Origin: Yoonia sp. BS5-3
Lineage (GTDB): Bacteria > Pseudomonadota > Alphaproteobacteria > Rhodobacterales > Rhodobacteraceae
NCBI RefSeq assembly: GCF_038069655.2
Contig: NZ_CP150951.2
Span: forward strand, 124,001 to 188,000
Length of the DNA: 64,000 nucleotides
Reading direction: 5' to 3'
A program made the position numbers and the translations under genes. Shown in pieces: positions 53,079-62,041 of the stretch (position 1 is its first letter; the number at the start of each line of letters is the position of its first letter). A model generated the notes under the pieces. That model made no database searches. It saw only the letters and a list, made by a program, of their open reading frames with translations, and was not told where the DNA came from.

Positions 53079-53900
53079 TTGGCCGATTTGCTAACGCTTG
53101 AAAACGCAACCAACCTTATAATGCTGTGCTTTTTGCAGGCTGTTTTGGGGTTTGATAACCTTCTTTATATCTCAATTGAGAGCCAACGCGCCCCTGTGGC
53201 CCAGCAAAAGGCTGTGCGAACCTGGGGGATTATCATCGCCGTCGCGCTGCGTGTTGTCCTGCTTTTCACCATGATCCAGCTGATCGATGCCTTGGCCGAG
53301 CCGTTCTACGTCTTCGACTGGGTTGGCGTGATTGAGGGCGGCGTGAATTTTGCCACTGTTGTCTTTGTCTTCGGCGGTGTGTTCATCATGTACACTGCGG
53401 TCAAGGAAATCGCCCATATGCTATCCATGGACGATTTAGGCCATGATATTGCAGGTAAATCCGGCAAATCAGCGACACAGGTTGTGATCTTGATTGTTGT
53501 TATGAACTTGATTTTCTCGTTCGATAGTGTGCTTTCGGCCTTGGCGATTACCGATGTTTTCCCGATCCTGGCCGCAGCGATCATCCTGTCTGGCCTTGCC
53601 ATGCTGCTGTTGGCCGATGGTGTGACCCGCTTTTTGGAAAAGAACCGCATGTATGAGGTTCTGGGCCTGTTTATCCTGCTGATCGTTGGTGTTGTTCTGC
53701 TGGGTGAGGCTGGCCCTGCCGCTGCCCATGCCGTTCATGATGACAGCTTGCAGATCAAAGTGTTCGGTCAGGACATTATTCCGATGTCCAAATCCACATT
53801 CTACTTCTCGGTCATCGTACTGGTCGCTGTCGAAATTATCCAATCTGGTTATAGCCGAAAACTTGCCGCCGAGCGCACTGCACGCCAGAAACATTCGTAA
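53079..53900 (+). CDS. TerC/YkoY-family membrane protein
   Basis: 273 residues, about seven or eight membrane helices, TTG start with GGGGGACC. Metal-site blocks LQAVLGFDNLLYISIESQR and LIFSFDSVLSALAITD (both with FDN/FDS Asp) are the TerC signature. The family is tied to tellurite resistance and to metal (Mn2+) loading of exported proteins. It is 55 nt before the small protein and XpaC-TelA genes, and probably belongs to the same stress cluster. Confidence 0.92.
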   Translation: MADLLTLENATNLIMLCFLQAVLGFDNLLYISIESQRAPVAQQKAVRTWGIIIAVALRVVLLFTMIQLIDALAEPFYVFDWVGVIEGGVNFATVVFVFGGVFIMYTAVKEIAHMLSMDDLGHDIAGKSGKSATQVVILIVVMNLIFSFDSVLSALAITDVFPILAAAIILSGLAMLLLADGVTRFLEKNRMYEVLGLFILLIVGVVLLGEAGPAAAHAVHDDSLQIKVFGQDIIPMSKSTFYFSVIVLVAVEIIQSGYSRKLAAERTARQKHS

Positions 53901-53955
53901 ACCGGCCTTTCTTTACCTATCTTAATGGCAAAGAAAGTGAACGGAGTGACGGAAT

Positions 53956-54159
53956 ATGATGCGTTTGATCCTTATGCTGGCCTTTGTTGCCCTATTGGCC
54001 TTTGCCGCCATGGCAATGCTTGGCATGGTTCAAACCGTCATCCGAACGGCTGTTGGAAAGGACGAAGACATAATGCCTAACACCTTCAAGAAGGTTGCCT
54101 TTGGCGCGCTTGTCATCTTGCTGCTTGGTCTGAGCACCGGCCTGCTGGGAGGGCTGTAG
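53956..54159 (+). CDS. small two-helix membrane protein
   Basis: 67 residues. Two hydrophobic segments (LMLAFVALLAFAAMAMLGMV and VAFGALVILLLGLSTGLLGGL) are joined by a charged loop KDEDIMPNTFKK. ACGGAGTGACGG is the ribosome site. I do not recognise it. It ends one base before the XpaC start, so it is translationally linked to the stress genes. Confidence 0.75.
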   Translation: MMRLILMLAFVALLAFAAMAMLGMVQTVIRTAVGKDEDIMPNTFKKVAFGALVILLLGLSTGLLGGL

Positions 54160-54160
54160 G

Positions 54161-55045
54161 TTGGCCAAGCGCTTTGGTGGAAAATTCAGCCCCGGCGGGG
54201 TCGCAACGCCTGCATCGCAAGACGCACCGGCCATAAAGGCGCCGTCAGCCGCAACCGGCCTGTTGTTCCTGCCTGCGGTTATTTTGGTCTTTACCTCGCT
54301 TGGGGAAAGCCCCGCCTATCTGGTGCTGGGTCTGATCGGCGCTGGCATTTTGGCCACTGCCGCCTGGATGCTACGTGAAGGTCTGAAGGCCGAAGCCGCC
54401 TATGACGCCCGCAAGGTTGCCCGCCGTCCTGCCGTACCACGTAAAATGATGGCATCGTGCCTGACCGGCATCGGGGCCGCCTTGGCCGCTTATACCGGCG
54501 ATAGCGGCATCATCGGCTCGGTCCTTTATGGGATTGCCGCCCTGGGCCTGCATGTTGCGGCCTTTGGCCTTGATCCAATGCGTGACAAACGCATGGAAGG
54601 CATCGACACCCGCCAACAAGACCGCGTTGCCCGTGTTGTTGATCAGGCCGAAGCCCATCTGGATGTCATGAAATCGCAGATTGAAGTCCTGAAAGATCGC
54701 AAGCTGACGGGCCGTGTCACCGCTTTTCAAGACGTCGCCCGGCGCATGATCCGCACCGTAGAAGAGGACCCCCGCGACCTGACCGCTGCCCGTAAATTTC
54801 TGGGCGTCTATCTGATGGGTGCCCGCGATGCGACGGTGAAGTTTGTGGATCTCTACGGCCGCAACAAGGCCGAAGACGCCCGCAGCAGCTATGAGGCGCT
54901 GCTGGATGATCTGGAACAAAACTTTGCCTCTAAGACCGAAAAGATGCTGCTGGATGACCGCAGCGATATGGATATCGAAATCAACGTGTTGCGCGACCGC
55001 TTGCAGCGCGAGGGCGTGAGCCTGAATATGAAAGGAAACGAATAA
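54161..55045 (+). CDS. XpaC-like (5-bromo-4-chloroindolyl phosphate hydrolysis) protein
   Basis: 294 residues, TTG start. Two or three membrane helices near the N-terminus (LLFLPAVILVFTSLG; LGLIGAGILATAAWML; IGSVLYGIAALGLHVAAF) are followed by a helical soluble domain (ARVVDQAEAHLDVMKSQIEVLKDRKLT; ASKTEKMLLDDRSDMDIEINVLRDRL). XpaC is always found next to TelA. The stop overlaps the TelA start by one base (TAATG). Function unresolved; linked with toxic-anion and tellurite stress. Confidence 0.9.
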   Translation: MAKRFGGKFSPGGVATPASQDAPAIKAPSAATGLLFLPAVILVFTSLGESPAYLVLGLIGAGILATAAWMLREGLKAEAAYDARKVARRPAVPRKMMASCLTGIGAALAAYTGDSGIIGSVLYGIAALGLHVAAFGLDPMRDKRMEGIDTRQQDRVARVVDQAEAHLDVMKSQIEVLKDRKLTGRVTAFQDVARRMIRTVEEDPRDLTAARKFLGVYLMGARDATVKFVDLYGRNKAEDARSSYEALLDDLEQNFASKTEKMLLDDRSDMDIEINVLRDRLQREGVSLNMKGNE

Positions 55046-56235
55046 TGTCTGACACGATCCGCCAAAAGGCTGAGGCGACATTGGCTGATGTCGAAAAAAT
55101 CACCGCAGTCGTTTTGCCAGAGCCCAAGGGCGAGCTGGTCACGCTTGAGGCCGCAGATGCCCCAACCTCGGCCCAGATCACCAAACGTATGGCCGAGATT
55201 GATATCGAAGACACCAATTCGATTGTGGCTTTCGGATCGTCCGCCCAAGCCGAGTTGCAGGAAATTTCCCAGTCCATGCTGGCTGGCGTCCGCAATAAGG
55301 ATGTGGGCCCTGCCGGTGACAGCCTGCGCAATATCGTCACCACGATCCGCGGATTTTCGATTTCCGAACTGGATGTTCGCCGCAAGCAAAGCTGGTGGGA
55401 AAAGCTGCTGGGCCGTGCCGCCCCGATGGCTAAATTTGCCGCCAAGTTTGAAGAGGTGCAGGGCCAGATCGATATGATCACCGATGATCTGCTACAGCAT
55501 GAGCATGTGCTGCTGAAGGATATCGAAAGCCTTGATGTTCTCTATGACAAAACCCTGAGCTTTTATGATGAGCTGGGTCTTTATATCGCCGCAGGCGAGG
55601 CCAAAGTCGCCGAGCTCGATGCAAAAACCATCCCCGCAAAAGAAGCTGAAGTTGAAGCGGCTGCCGAGGATGAGGCCGTTATGAAAGCCCAAGAGCTGCG
55701 CGACATTCGTGCCGCCCGCGACGATCTGGAGCGCCGCGTCCACGATCTTAAACTGACCCGTCAGGTCACGATGCAATCCCTGCCTTCAATCCGGCTGGTT
55801 CAGGAAAATGACAAGTCGCTCGTCACCAAGATCAACTCGACCTTGGTGAACACTGTGCCCCTTTGGGAGACTCAGCTGGCGCAAGCCGTCACGATCCAGC
55901 GCTCATCCGAGGCCGCCGAAGCCGTACGCGATGCCAATGATCTGACCAATGAGTTGCTGCAGGCCAATGCCGAGAACCTGCGTCAGGCCAACCGCACGAT
56001 CCGCGAGGAAATGGAACGCGGTGTCTTTGATATCGACGCTGTCAAAGCTGCCAATGAGAACCTGATCGCCACCATCAATGAAAGCCTTGAAATTGCCGAT
56101 GAAGGCAAGCGCAAACGCGCCGAGGCCGAGGTTGAGCTGCAAAAGATGGAAGGCGAGCTGAAAGAAACGCTCGCCGCGGCCAAAGCCCGGGAAACTGGTT
56201 CAGGCGATACAATCGGCACCTCTGCTGATCGCTGA
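55045..56235 (+). CDS. toxic anion resistance protein TelA/KlaA family
   Basis: 396 residues, cytosolic, largely coiled-coil. Blocks VAFGSSAQAELQEISQSMLAGVRNKDVGPAGDSL, KLLGRAAPMAKFAAKFEEVQGQID, and VPLWETQLAQAVTIQRSSEAA (read in parts) are the TelA signature. It acts with XpaC in tellurite/toxic-anion resistance; mechanism unknown. Start overlaps the XpaC stop. Confidence 0.95.
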   Translation: MSDTIRQKAEATLADVEKITAVVLPEPKGELVTLEAADAPTSAQITKRMAEIDIEDTNSIVAFGSSAQAELQEISQSMLAGVRNKDVGPAGDSLRNIVTTIRGFSISELDVRRKQSWWEKLLGRAAPMAKFAAKFEEVQGQIDMITDDLLQHEHVLLKDIESLDVLYDKTLSFYDELGLYIAAGEAKVAELDAKTIPAKEAEVEAAAEDEAVMKAQELRDIRAARDDLERRVHDLKLTRQVTMQSLPSIRLVQENDKSLVTKINSTLVNTVPLWETQLAQAVTIQRSSEAAEAVRDANDLTNELLQANAENLRQANRTIREEMERGVFDIDAVKAANENLIATINESLEIADEGKRKRAEAEVELQKMEGELKETLAAAKARETGSGDTIGTSADR

Positions 56236-56256
56236 TTGATGCGGTACGGGGGCAAC

Positions 56257-57201
56257 ATGCGGCGCGGCTTTTTGCTTGTCCTTGTGACGGGTCTCATGGC
56301 CTGCGATCAATTTGTTGCCCCCGCCCCCGCACCGCCGCCTCCGCCGATTGAAGACCCTGCCCCCGATCCTGAACCGGTTGTTCAGCCCCCCAGCCAGGTC
56401 AGCCGCGATCTGGCCCGCTATTACACCCGTTTGCAAAATGATCTGCTGACCCAAGATTTGATGCGCGGCGATGGCGGGGGCACGGATACCCCTTTTACGC
56501 CAACCATCCTGGCCCGTAATTTTGTCCGTATCGCCCTGTTTAACGAATATCGTGACGACAGCGATTTTTCCCGCCCCCAAGCGACAGTGTCGAAGCTGCG
56601 CCGATGGGATAAACCTATCCGCATGTCCATCGAATTCGGCAGTACGGTTCCGCTGGATCAACGCGCAATGGATGTGGCCAGCGTCAGCGCCTATGCCGCC
56701 CGCCTGTCCCGCGCAACCCGTGTTCCGATCACCCTGACGGATGAAGACCCCAATTTCCGTGTCCTTTTTCTGGGCGAGGATGACCGCCGCGCCTATGGCG
56801 ACCGTCTGCGCGAGCTGATCCCGATGATCTCTGACGCGACGCTGAATGCATTTGTGAACCTGCCCCGCGACCAGCTTTGCGTTGTGATTGGCACCTTTGT
56901 GCCGGGCCAATCAAGCTATTCGCAGGCCATTGCCCTGATCCGCGCTGAACATCCCAACCTGATGCGCAGCGCCTGTATCCACGAAGAATTGGCCCAAGGC
57001 ATGGGCCTTGCCAATGACAGCCCTGATGCCCGCCCATCGATTTTTAACGATGACGAAGAGTTTGCCCTGTTGACGGGCCATGATGAGCTGCTTTTGCGCA
57101 TGCTCTATGATCCGAGGTTAGAAACAGGAATGAGCCCGGCCGCTGCAGCCCCGATTGCCCGCGAGATTGCCCGCGATTACCTGGCGGATGGATCTTCATG
57201 A
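56257..57201 (+). CDS. DUF2927 lipoprotein
   Basis: 314 residues. MRRGFLLVLVTGLMACDQ is a lipoprotein signal (lipobox LMAC), then a proline-rich linker (APAPPPPPIEDPAPDPEP). The DUF2927 domain follows: ARNFVRIALFNEYRD, LRRWDKPIRMSIEFG, and the C-terminal CIHEELAQGMGLANDSPDARPSIFNDDEEFALLTGHDELLLRMLYDPRL (read in parts), which has an HEELxQ-type putative metal site. GGGGG before the ATG at 56257 decides the start over ATG 56239. Envelope component of the stress cluster; function unknown. Confidence 0.88.
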   Translation: MRRGFLLVLVTGLMACDQFVAPAPAPPPPPIEDPAPDPEPVVQPPSQVSRDLARYYTRLQNDLLTQDLMRGDGGGTDTPFTPTILARNFVRIALFNEYRDDSDFSRPQATVSKLRRWDKPIRMSIEFGSTVPLDQRAMDVASVSAYAARLSRATRVPITLTDEDPNFRVLFLGEDDRRAYGDRLRELIPMISDATLNAFVNLPRDQLCVVIGTFVPGQSSYSQAIALIRAEHPNLMRSACIHEELAQGMGLANDSPDARPSIFNDDEEFALLTGHDELLLRMLYDPRLETGMSPAAAAPIAREIARDYLADGSS

Positions 57202-57824
57202 AATGGATTGTCCCCCTGGTCGTCACCGCAATGCCTGCCAATGCAGAAAGCGCGCTGGAATGGCTGACCACCCGCAGCGCGCCCGCGATTGTCGCAGAAG
57301 CAGGCACTTGGACCACGCCATCCGGCATCGCCTATGCCATAGATCCTTTGACACTTTTCGGGGGTGATAACCCGATTGCGGATTTACCCCAGACAGCCGC
57401 CACGATCGTCGGGTTTCACCCGCTTGATGTCACAGATCGGGTCAGTCTGATGGCCTTGATCTGGTCAGATCAGCCTGTCCTTTGCGGGGATGATGTCGCG
57501 ACTATTGGTGTCGATACCGGTCTTGCTGCTTTTGTGGGCCCATCCGATCTTCCTGTTTTGGAAAACTATGGCGCGCAATGGGAAACCCTTTATGCGGGTC
57601 CCTATGCCGAACAGATCGACGCATTCTACCCCGGACCCATCCTGATCGACCTGCCGGGCGCATCTGGTTTCCCCCTTTCCGGCAGCGGATGGGGCGATGG
57701 CGGTTATCCGGTGGCCACACTGAAAGACGCTGAAGGGCGCGTGACAGCGCTATATACACAATTTATCACAGCCGAAGGGGAAGACTGGCTCTTGCCATCG
57801 CCCTGTGCTGACGGCACATCCTAG
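57198..57824 (+). CDS. unknown secreted protein of the stress cluster
   Basis: 208 residues. A short signal peptide (MKWIVPLVVTAMPANA) with AxA cleavage suggests periplasmic export. LNDPLTLFGGDN-like stretches, CGDDVATIGVDTGLAAFVG, YPGPILIDLPGASGFPLSGSGWGDGG and a closing SPCADGTS are seen but no family is recognised. It overlaps the DUF2927 gene by 4 nt and precedes the SPFH gene by 17 nt, so it is part of that transcript. Confidence 0.75.
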   Translation: MKWIVPLVVTAMPANAESALEWLTTRSAPAIVAEAGTWTTPSGIAYAIDPLTLFGGDNPIADLPQTAATIVGFHPLDVTDRVSLMALIWSDQPVLCGDDVATIGVDTGLAAFVGPSDLPVLENYGAQWETLYAGPYAEQIDAFYPGPILIDLPGASGFPLSGSGWGDGGYPVATLKDAEGRVTALYTQFITAEGEDWLLPSPCADGTS

Positions 57825-57841
57825 ACTGAAGGAGACAGCTC

Positions 57842-58947
57842 ATGGGTATTTTTGATTTTCTGACGGGCGAATTTATCGACGTCATCCATTGGACCGACGA
57901 TACACGCGACACAATGGTCTGGCGTTTTGAGCGCGAAGACCATGAGATCAAATATGGTGCCAAGCTGACCGTCCGCGAAGGCCAGTCCGCCGTTTTTGTC
58001 CATGAGGGCCAATTGGCTGATGTGTTCACCCCCGGGCTGTATATGCTTGAGACGAACAACATGCCGATCATGACCACGCTTCAGCATTGGCATCACGGCT
58101 TCCAAAGCCCTTTCAAGTCCGAGATTTATTTCGTTAACACCACACGGTTTGCCAATCTCAAATGGGGCACCAAAAACCCTATCATGCTGCGCGATCCTGA
58201 ATTCGGCCCAACCCGCCTGCGCGCCTTTGGGACCTACACGATCAAGGTTGCCGATCCGGCGCTGTTCCTGCGCGAGATCGTTGGCACCGATGGTGAATTT
58301 ACCAGCGACGAAATCAGCTTTCAGATCCGCAACATCATCGTGCAGGAGTTTTCGCGGGTGATCGCCAAATCTGGCATTCCCGTCCTGGATATGGCCGCAA
58401 ATACTGCCGATGTCGGCAAGCTGATCGCAGATGCCATTGATCCTGTGATGCAGCAATACGGGCTTAGCGTGCCCGAGCTTTACATCGAGAATATCAGCCT
58501 ACCCCCCGCTGTCGAAAAGGCATTGGATGAGCGTACATCCCGCGGTCTTGCAGGGAACCTGGACGACCATATGAAATGGAAAGCTGCCGAGGCGATGACC
58601 GCTGATGGGTCTGGCGCGAGCGATGCGATGGGTATGGGCATGGGCGCCGGTCTGGGCATGCAGATGGGCAATATGATGATGCAGCAATCCCCTGTAGCCC
58701 CGGCTGCGGCGCCCGTCGCGCCCCCCCGCCCCCGGTTGAACATGTTTGGCATATCGCCGATGCAGGTGAGGTCACGGGCCCATTCTCAAAAGCCGCGCTT
58801 GGCCGGATGGTTACGGATGGCAAATTGACCCGGGCCAGCATGGTCTGGACCCAGGGCCAGGATGGCTGGATGAAGGCCGAGGATGTCACCGAATTGGCCC
58901 ATCTTTTCACCGTCATGCCCCCGCCACCCCCACCGCCTGGCGCATAA
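57842..58947 (+). CDS. SPFH-domain protein with C-terminal GYF_2 domain, frameshifted in a C-run
   Basis: The first frame (57842 to about 58727) encodes an SPFH/virion-core-like protein: IHWTDDTRDTMVWRFEREDHEIKYGAKLTVREGQSAVFVHEGQ, FGTYTIKVADPALFLREIVG and VPELYIENISLPPAVEKALDERTSRG, then a Met-rich linker (MGMGMGAGLGMQMGNMMMQQ). After the C7-G-C5 run at 58721-58733 the frame reads out at 58828, but one base earlier it continues to the stop at 58947 with a GYF_2 domain: VEHVWHIADAGEVTGPFSKAALGRM, TRASMVWTQGQDGWMKAEDV. SPFH+GYF_2 is the usual fusion, so the gene is either hit by a one-base C-run error/phase-variable or truncated. Function in the cluster unknown. Confidence 0.85.
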
Positions 58948-58956
58948 GCGGCGGCC

Positions 58957-60060
58957 ATGGACGCACCTGCCTCACCTGCTGCCGAGCATCGGTTCCCCTG
59001 TGATGCTTGCGGATCGGACCTGCGCTTTGATCCGGGCGATCATCAGTTGATCTGTGATCACTGCGGTAATGTGCAGCCCATCGCAGAGGATGGCCCATGG
59101 ACCGGTGCGATCAAAGAGTTGGATTTCAAGCGCGGCGTTGATCAAGAGCTTTCAAGCGCGGAAATCGAAGAAACCCGCGTGGTCACCTGCCCCAATTGTG
59201 GGGCACAGACCGAATTTGACAGCGACCTGCACGCCGCAGAATGCCCGTTTTGTGCAACCCCTGTCGTGACCGATACGGGCACGCACCGGCATATCAAGCC
59301 GCGCGGTCTGCTTCCGTTTGAGTTGGAAGAGGACCGCGCCCGCGATGCAGTGACCGATTGGTTGGGCCGTCTTTGGTTCGCCCCAAACGGATTGACCGAA
59401 TATGCCCGCAAGGGTCGCAAGATGAACGGTATCTATGTGCCCTACTGGACCTTCGATGCCGATACCAAAAGTCGCTACACAGGCCAGCGCGGCACCCATT
59501 ATTATGAAACCAAAACCGTCATGCGTGACGGCAAACGCCAAAAGGTCCGCGTGCGCAAAACCCGTTGGCGCAATGTCTCTGGGCGGGTGGCCCGCTTTTT
59601 CGATGACGTTCTGGTTCTGGCGTCCAAATCGCTGCCCAAACGCTACACGGATGGGCTCGAACCCTGGGATCTGTCCGCCCTTGAACCCTATAAGCCCGAA
59701 TATCTGGCGGGTTTTCGCGCAGAGGGCTATCAGGTTGAACTGGTCGACGGTTTTGATGAGGCCCGCGCCTATATGGACCGGATGATCCGCCGCGATATCA
59801 AATATGATATCGGCGGGGATGATCAGCGGATTGGCTCGGTAAATACAGCGGTTTCAGACGTCACGTTCAAGCATATCCTGCTACCGGTTTGGCTGGCCGC
59901 GTACAAATACCGCGGCAAAACTTATCGCTTTGTCGTCAACGGTCGCACTGGCCGGGTCCAGGGCGAGCGGCCATATTCGGCATGGAAAATCGCGATTGCC
60001 GTTATATTGGGGCTAATCCTTGCGCTTGGCGCAGGATTTGTTATCGCTAACAGTCAATAA
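58957..60060 (+). CDS. double zinc-ribbon membrane protein
   Basis: 367 residues. Two CxxC pairs at residues 15-40 (PCDACG...CDHCG) and two at about 77-100 (CPNCG...CPFCA) form TFIIB-like zinc ribbons. The middle domain has YVPYWTFDADTKSRYTGQRG and a C-terminal membrane helix (IAIAVILGLILALGAGFVIA). Similar proteins occur next to SPFH/virion-core genes. It starts 9 nt after the GYF stop and ends the stress operon. Confidence 0.85.
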   Translation: MDAPASPAAEHRFPCDACGSDLRFDPGDHQLICDHCGNVQPIAEDGPWTGAIKELDFKRGVDQELSSAEIEETRVVTCPNCGAQTEFDSDLHAAECPFCATPVVTDTGTHRHIKPRGLLPFELEEDRARDAVTDWLGRLWFAPNGLTEYARKGRKMNGIYVPYWTFDADTKSRYTGQRGTHYYETKTVMRDGKRQKVRVRKTRWRNVSGRVARFFDDVLVLASKSLPKRYTDGLEPWDLSALEPYKPEYLAGFRAEGYQVELVDGFDEARAYMDRMIRRDIKYDIGGDDQRIGSVNTAVSDVTFKHILLPVWLAAYKYRGKTYRFVVNGRTGRVQGERPYSAWKIAIAVILGLILALGAGFVIANSQ

Positions 60061-60076
60061 TTTCTGGAGTTCTGCG

Positions 60077-60982
60077 ATGATTCTGTGCTGCGGCGAAGCC
60101 CTGATTGACATGTTGCCCCGCCAAAGCGAAAGCGGCGAAAAATGCTTTGCCCCTCATCCAGGCGGATCGGTTTTCAACACCGCCGTTGCTTTGGGTCGTT
60201 TGGGGGCCCCGGCCCAGTTTTTTTCGGGCATCGCCACTGACCTTTTTGGAGATATGCTGCGCGCTCAACTAGATGCCTCTGGCGTTGACAGCAGCCCCTC
60301 TGCACTTTGCCATCGCCCCTGCACATTGGCCTTTGTCACATTGACGGACGGTCATGCCTCTTACGCGTTTTACGATGAGAATACGGCGGGCCGGATGCTC
60401 TCGCCACGCGATCTGCCCGAAGAGACCCCGCAAGCTTTGTTCTTTGGCGGCATCAGCCTGGTGGTTGAGCCTTGCGGCGCGGCGTATGAGACGCTGATGC
60501 TGCGCGAGGCCCCTCATAAGCTGACAATGGTTGATCCCAATATTCGGCCCGATTTCGTCAAAGACGAAACCGCCTATCGCGCCCGCCTGACCCGGATGTT
60601 GGCGGCGGCTGATATTATCAAGACCTCTGATGAGGATCTGGAATGGATCACCGGCGGCACCGATGTCGCAACCCTGTTTGAGAATAGCAGCACGCAGGTT
60701 GTCCTGCTCACGCGTGGCAGTGCAGGTGTGACTGTTTACACCCCGCAAGGCTCATTTGATGTACCTGCCGTAAAGGCCGACGTTGTGGACACGGTTGGTG
60801 CTGGCGATACCTTTAGCGCTGGTTTTCTTGCGCAGATGGAACGGTCTGGCCATTTGACCAAAGAAACGCTTGGCGATGCTGCCGATGATGATCTGCGCGC
60901 AGCAGCCGCTTTTGGCGCGAAAGTCGCTGCGATCACTGTCAGCCGTGCGGGGGCCAACCCGCCTTGGGCCTTTGAATTGTGA
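60077..60982 (+). CDS. PfkB-family sugar kinase (fructokinase-like)
   Basis: 301 residues. [16 protein letters not shown] and [19 protein letters not shown] at the N-terminus; [18 protein letters not shown] (GAGD) near the C-terminus. It phosphorylates a hexose or a similar sugar. Start ATG at 60077 follows CTGGAG. The GTGA overlap couples it with dtd. Confidence 0.92.
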   Translation: MILCCGEALIDMLPRQSESGEKCFAPHPGGSVFNTAVALGRLGAPAQFFSGIATDLFGDMLRAQLDASGVDSSPSALCHRPCTLAFVTLTDGHASYAFYDENTAGRMLSPRDLPEETPQALFFGGISLVVEPCGAAYETLMLREAPHKLTMVDPNIRPDFVKDETAYRARLTRMLAAADIIKTSDEDLEWITGGTDVATLFENSSTQVVLLTRGSAGVTVYTPQGSFDVPAVKADVVDTVGAGDTFSAGFLAQMERSGHLTKETLGDAADDDLRAAAAFGAKVAAITVSRAGANPPWAFEL

Positions 60983-61416
60983 GAGCGCTTTTACAGCGCG
61001 TCACCGAGGCTGCGGTCCGCGTTGATGGCGAGGTCATCGGCGAAATTGGCCAGGGCCTGCTAATCCTAGTTTGTGCCATGCAGGGTGACGGCTCTGCTCA
61101 ATCAGCCGCATTGGCCGCCAAGATCAGCAAGTTACGTATTTTTGCGGATGACGCGGGCAAAATGAACCTGTCGCTGCGCGATATCGGCGGGCAGGCCTTG
61201 ATCATTAGCCAGTTTACCCTGGCCGCGGACACCGCCCGCGGCAACCGCCCAGGGTTTTCGCAAGCCGCAAATCCGCAAGATGGGCGCGCCCTTTATGAGA
61301 CATTTATCGCAGATATGGCCGCGCTTGGGATCAAAACCGCGACCGGTCGGTTTGGCGCCGATATGGCTGTGTCACTGGTGAATGATGGCCCGGTCACGAT
61401 CTGGCTGGACCAATAG
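60979..61416 (+). CDS. dtd: D-aminoacyl-tRNA deacylase
   Basis: 145 residues, GTG start. [17 protein letters not shown] and the C-terminal [13 protein letters not shown] (the NxGPVT motif) are the two halves of the DTD active site. It frees tRNA of D-amino acids. Translationally coupled with the upstream kinase. Confidence 0.95.
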   Translation: MRALLQRVTEAAVRVDGEVIGEIGQGLLILVCAMQGDGSAQSAALAAKISKLRIFADDAGKMNLSLRDIGGQALIISQFTLAADTARGNRPGFSQAANPQDGRALYETFIADMAALGIKTATGRFGADMAVSLVNDGPVTIWLDQ

Positions 61417-61421
61417 CCTGC

Positions 61422-61904
61422 TCAGCACTGTTTGCCGACAACCAGCACCCAATAAGGCCCTTTGGGTCCTTGCGTGATCCCAATACCAAATTCTTCGATC
61501 CGGGGATGCATCATGTTGCGCCGGTGCCCTGCCGAGTTCATCCAGCCTGTGATGATCTGAGCGGGCTGCGGGTAACCCCAGGCGATGTTTTCGGCCACGA
61601 TGCAATCATCATAGCCCGCCGCACGCACCCGTCGTTGCGAATTTGATCCGTCCGATCCACGATGATCGAAAAAATCATGCACCTGCATATCGCAGGCATG
61701 TACCATCGCCGCCTGACCCAGCCGTCGATTGAAACGCAAAGGTGCCTCACCCGCTGCCCGGCGGTTCGCATTGACGCCTGCTGCAATTTCGGTCGCCAAC
61801 GCATTTACATTGTCAGGTGCCACGCAATCCCGGGTCGCGGCTGACCCGGTGGTTGCAAGAAGACTTAGCGCCAAAGCAGCTGCGAAACGGATCAAACATG
61901 TCAT
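61422..61904 (-). CDS. secreted CAP-domain protein
   Basis: 160 residues with a signal peptide (TCLIRFAAALALSLLATTGSAA). CAP fold: EIAAGVNANRRAAGEAPLRFNRRLGQAAMVHACDMQVHDFFDH (read in parts), IVAENIAWGY and WMNSAGHRRNMMHPRIEEFGIG, ending GKQC. AAAGGGACA before the ATG at 61904 decides the start. A distant paralogue of the lipidated CAP protein at 12181-12660. It converges on dtd with a 5-base gap. Confidence 0.9.
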   Translation of the reverse strand: MTCLIRFAAALALSLLATTGSAATRDCVAPDNVNALATEIAAGVNANRRAAGEAPLRFNRRLGQAAMVHACDMQVHDFFDHRGSDGSNSQRRVRAAGYDDCIVAENIAWGYPQPAQIITGWMNSAGHRRNMMHPRIEEFGIGITQGPKGPYWVLVVGKQC

Positions 61905-62041
61905 GCCGGTGTCCCTTTTTCCGGTATTCATATGATACGGTTTCGCCTCTGATCGGGGCAACGCTATGGCGCGCGCCGGACGTTGTAGCGGCAATTACGT
62001 GCCCAACCTGCGCAATTCACCGCCAATTTTCCCCGAGTGCC

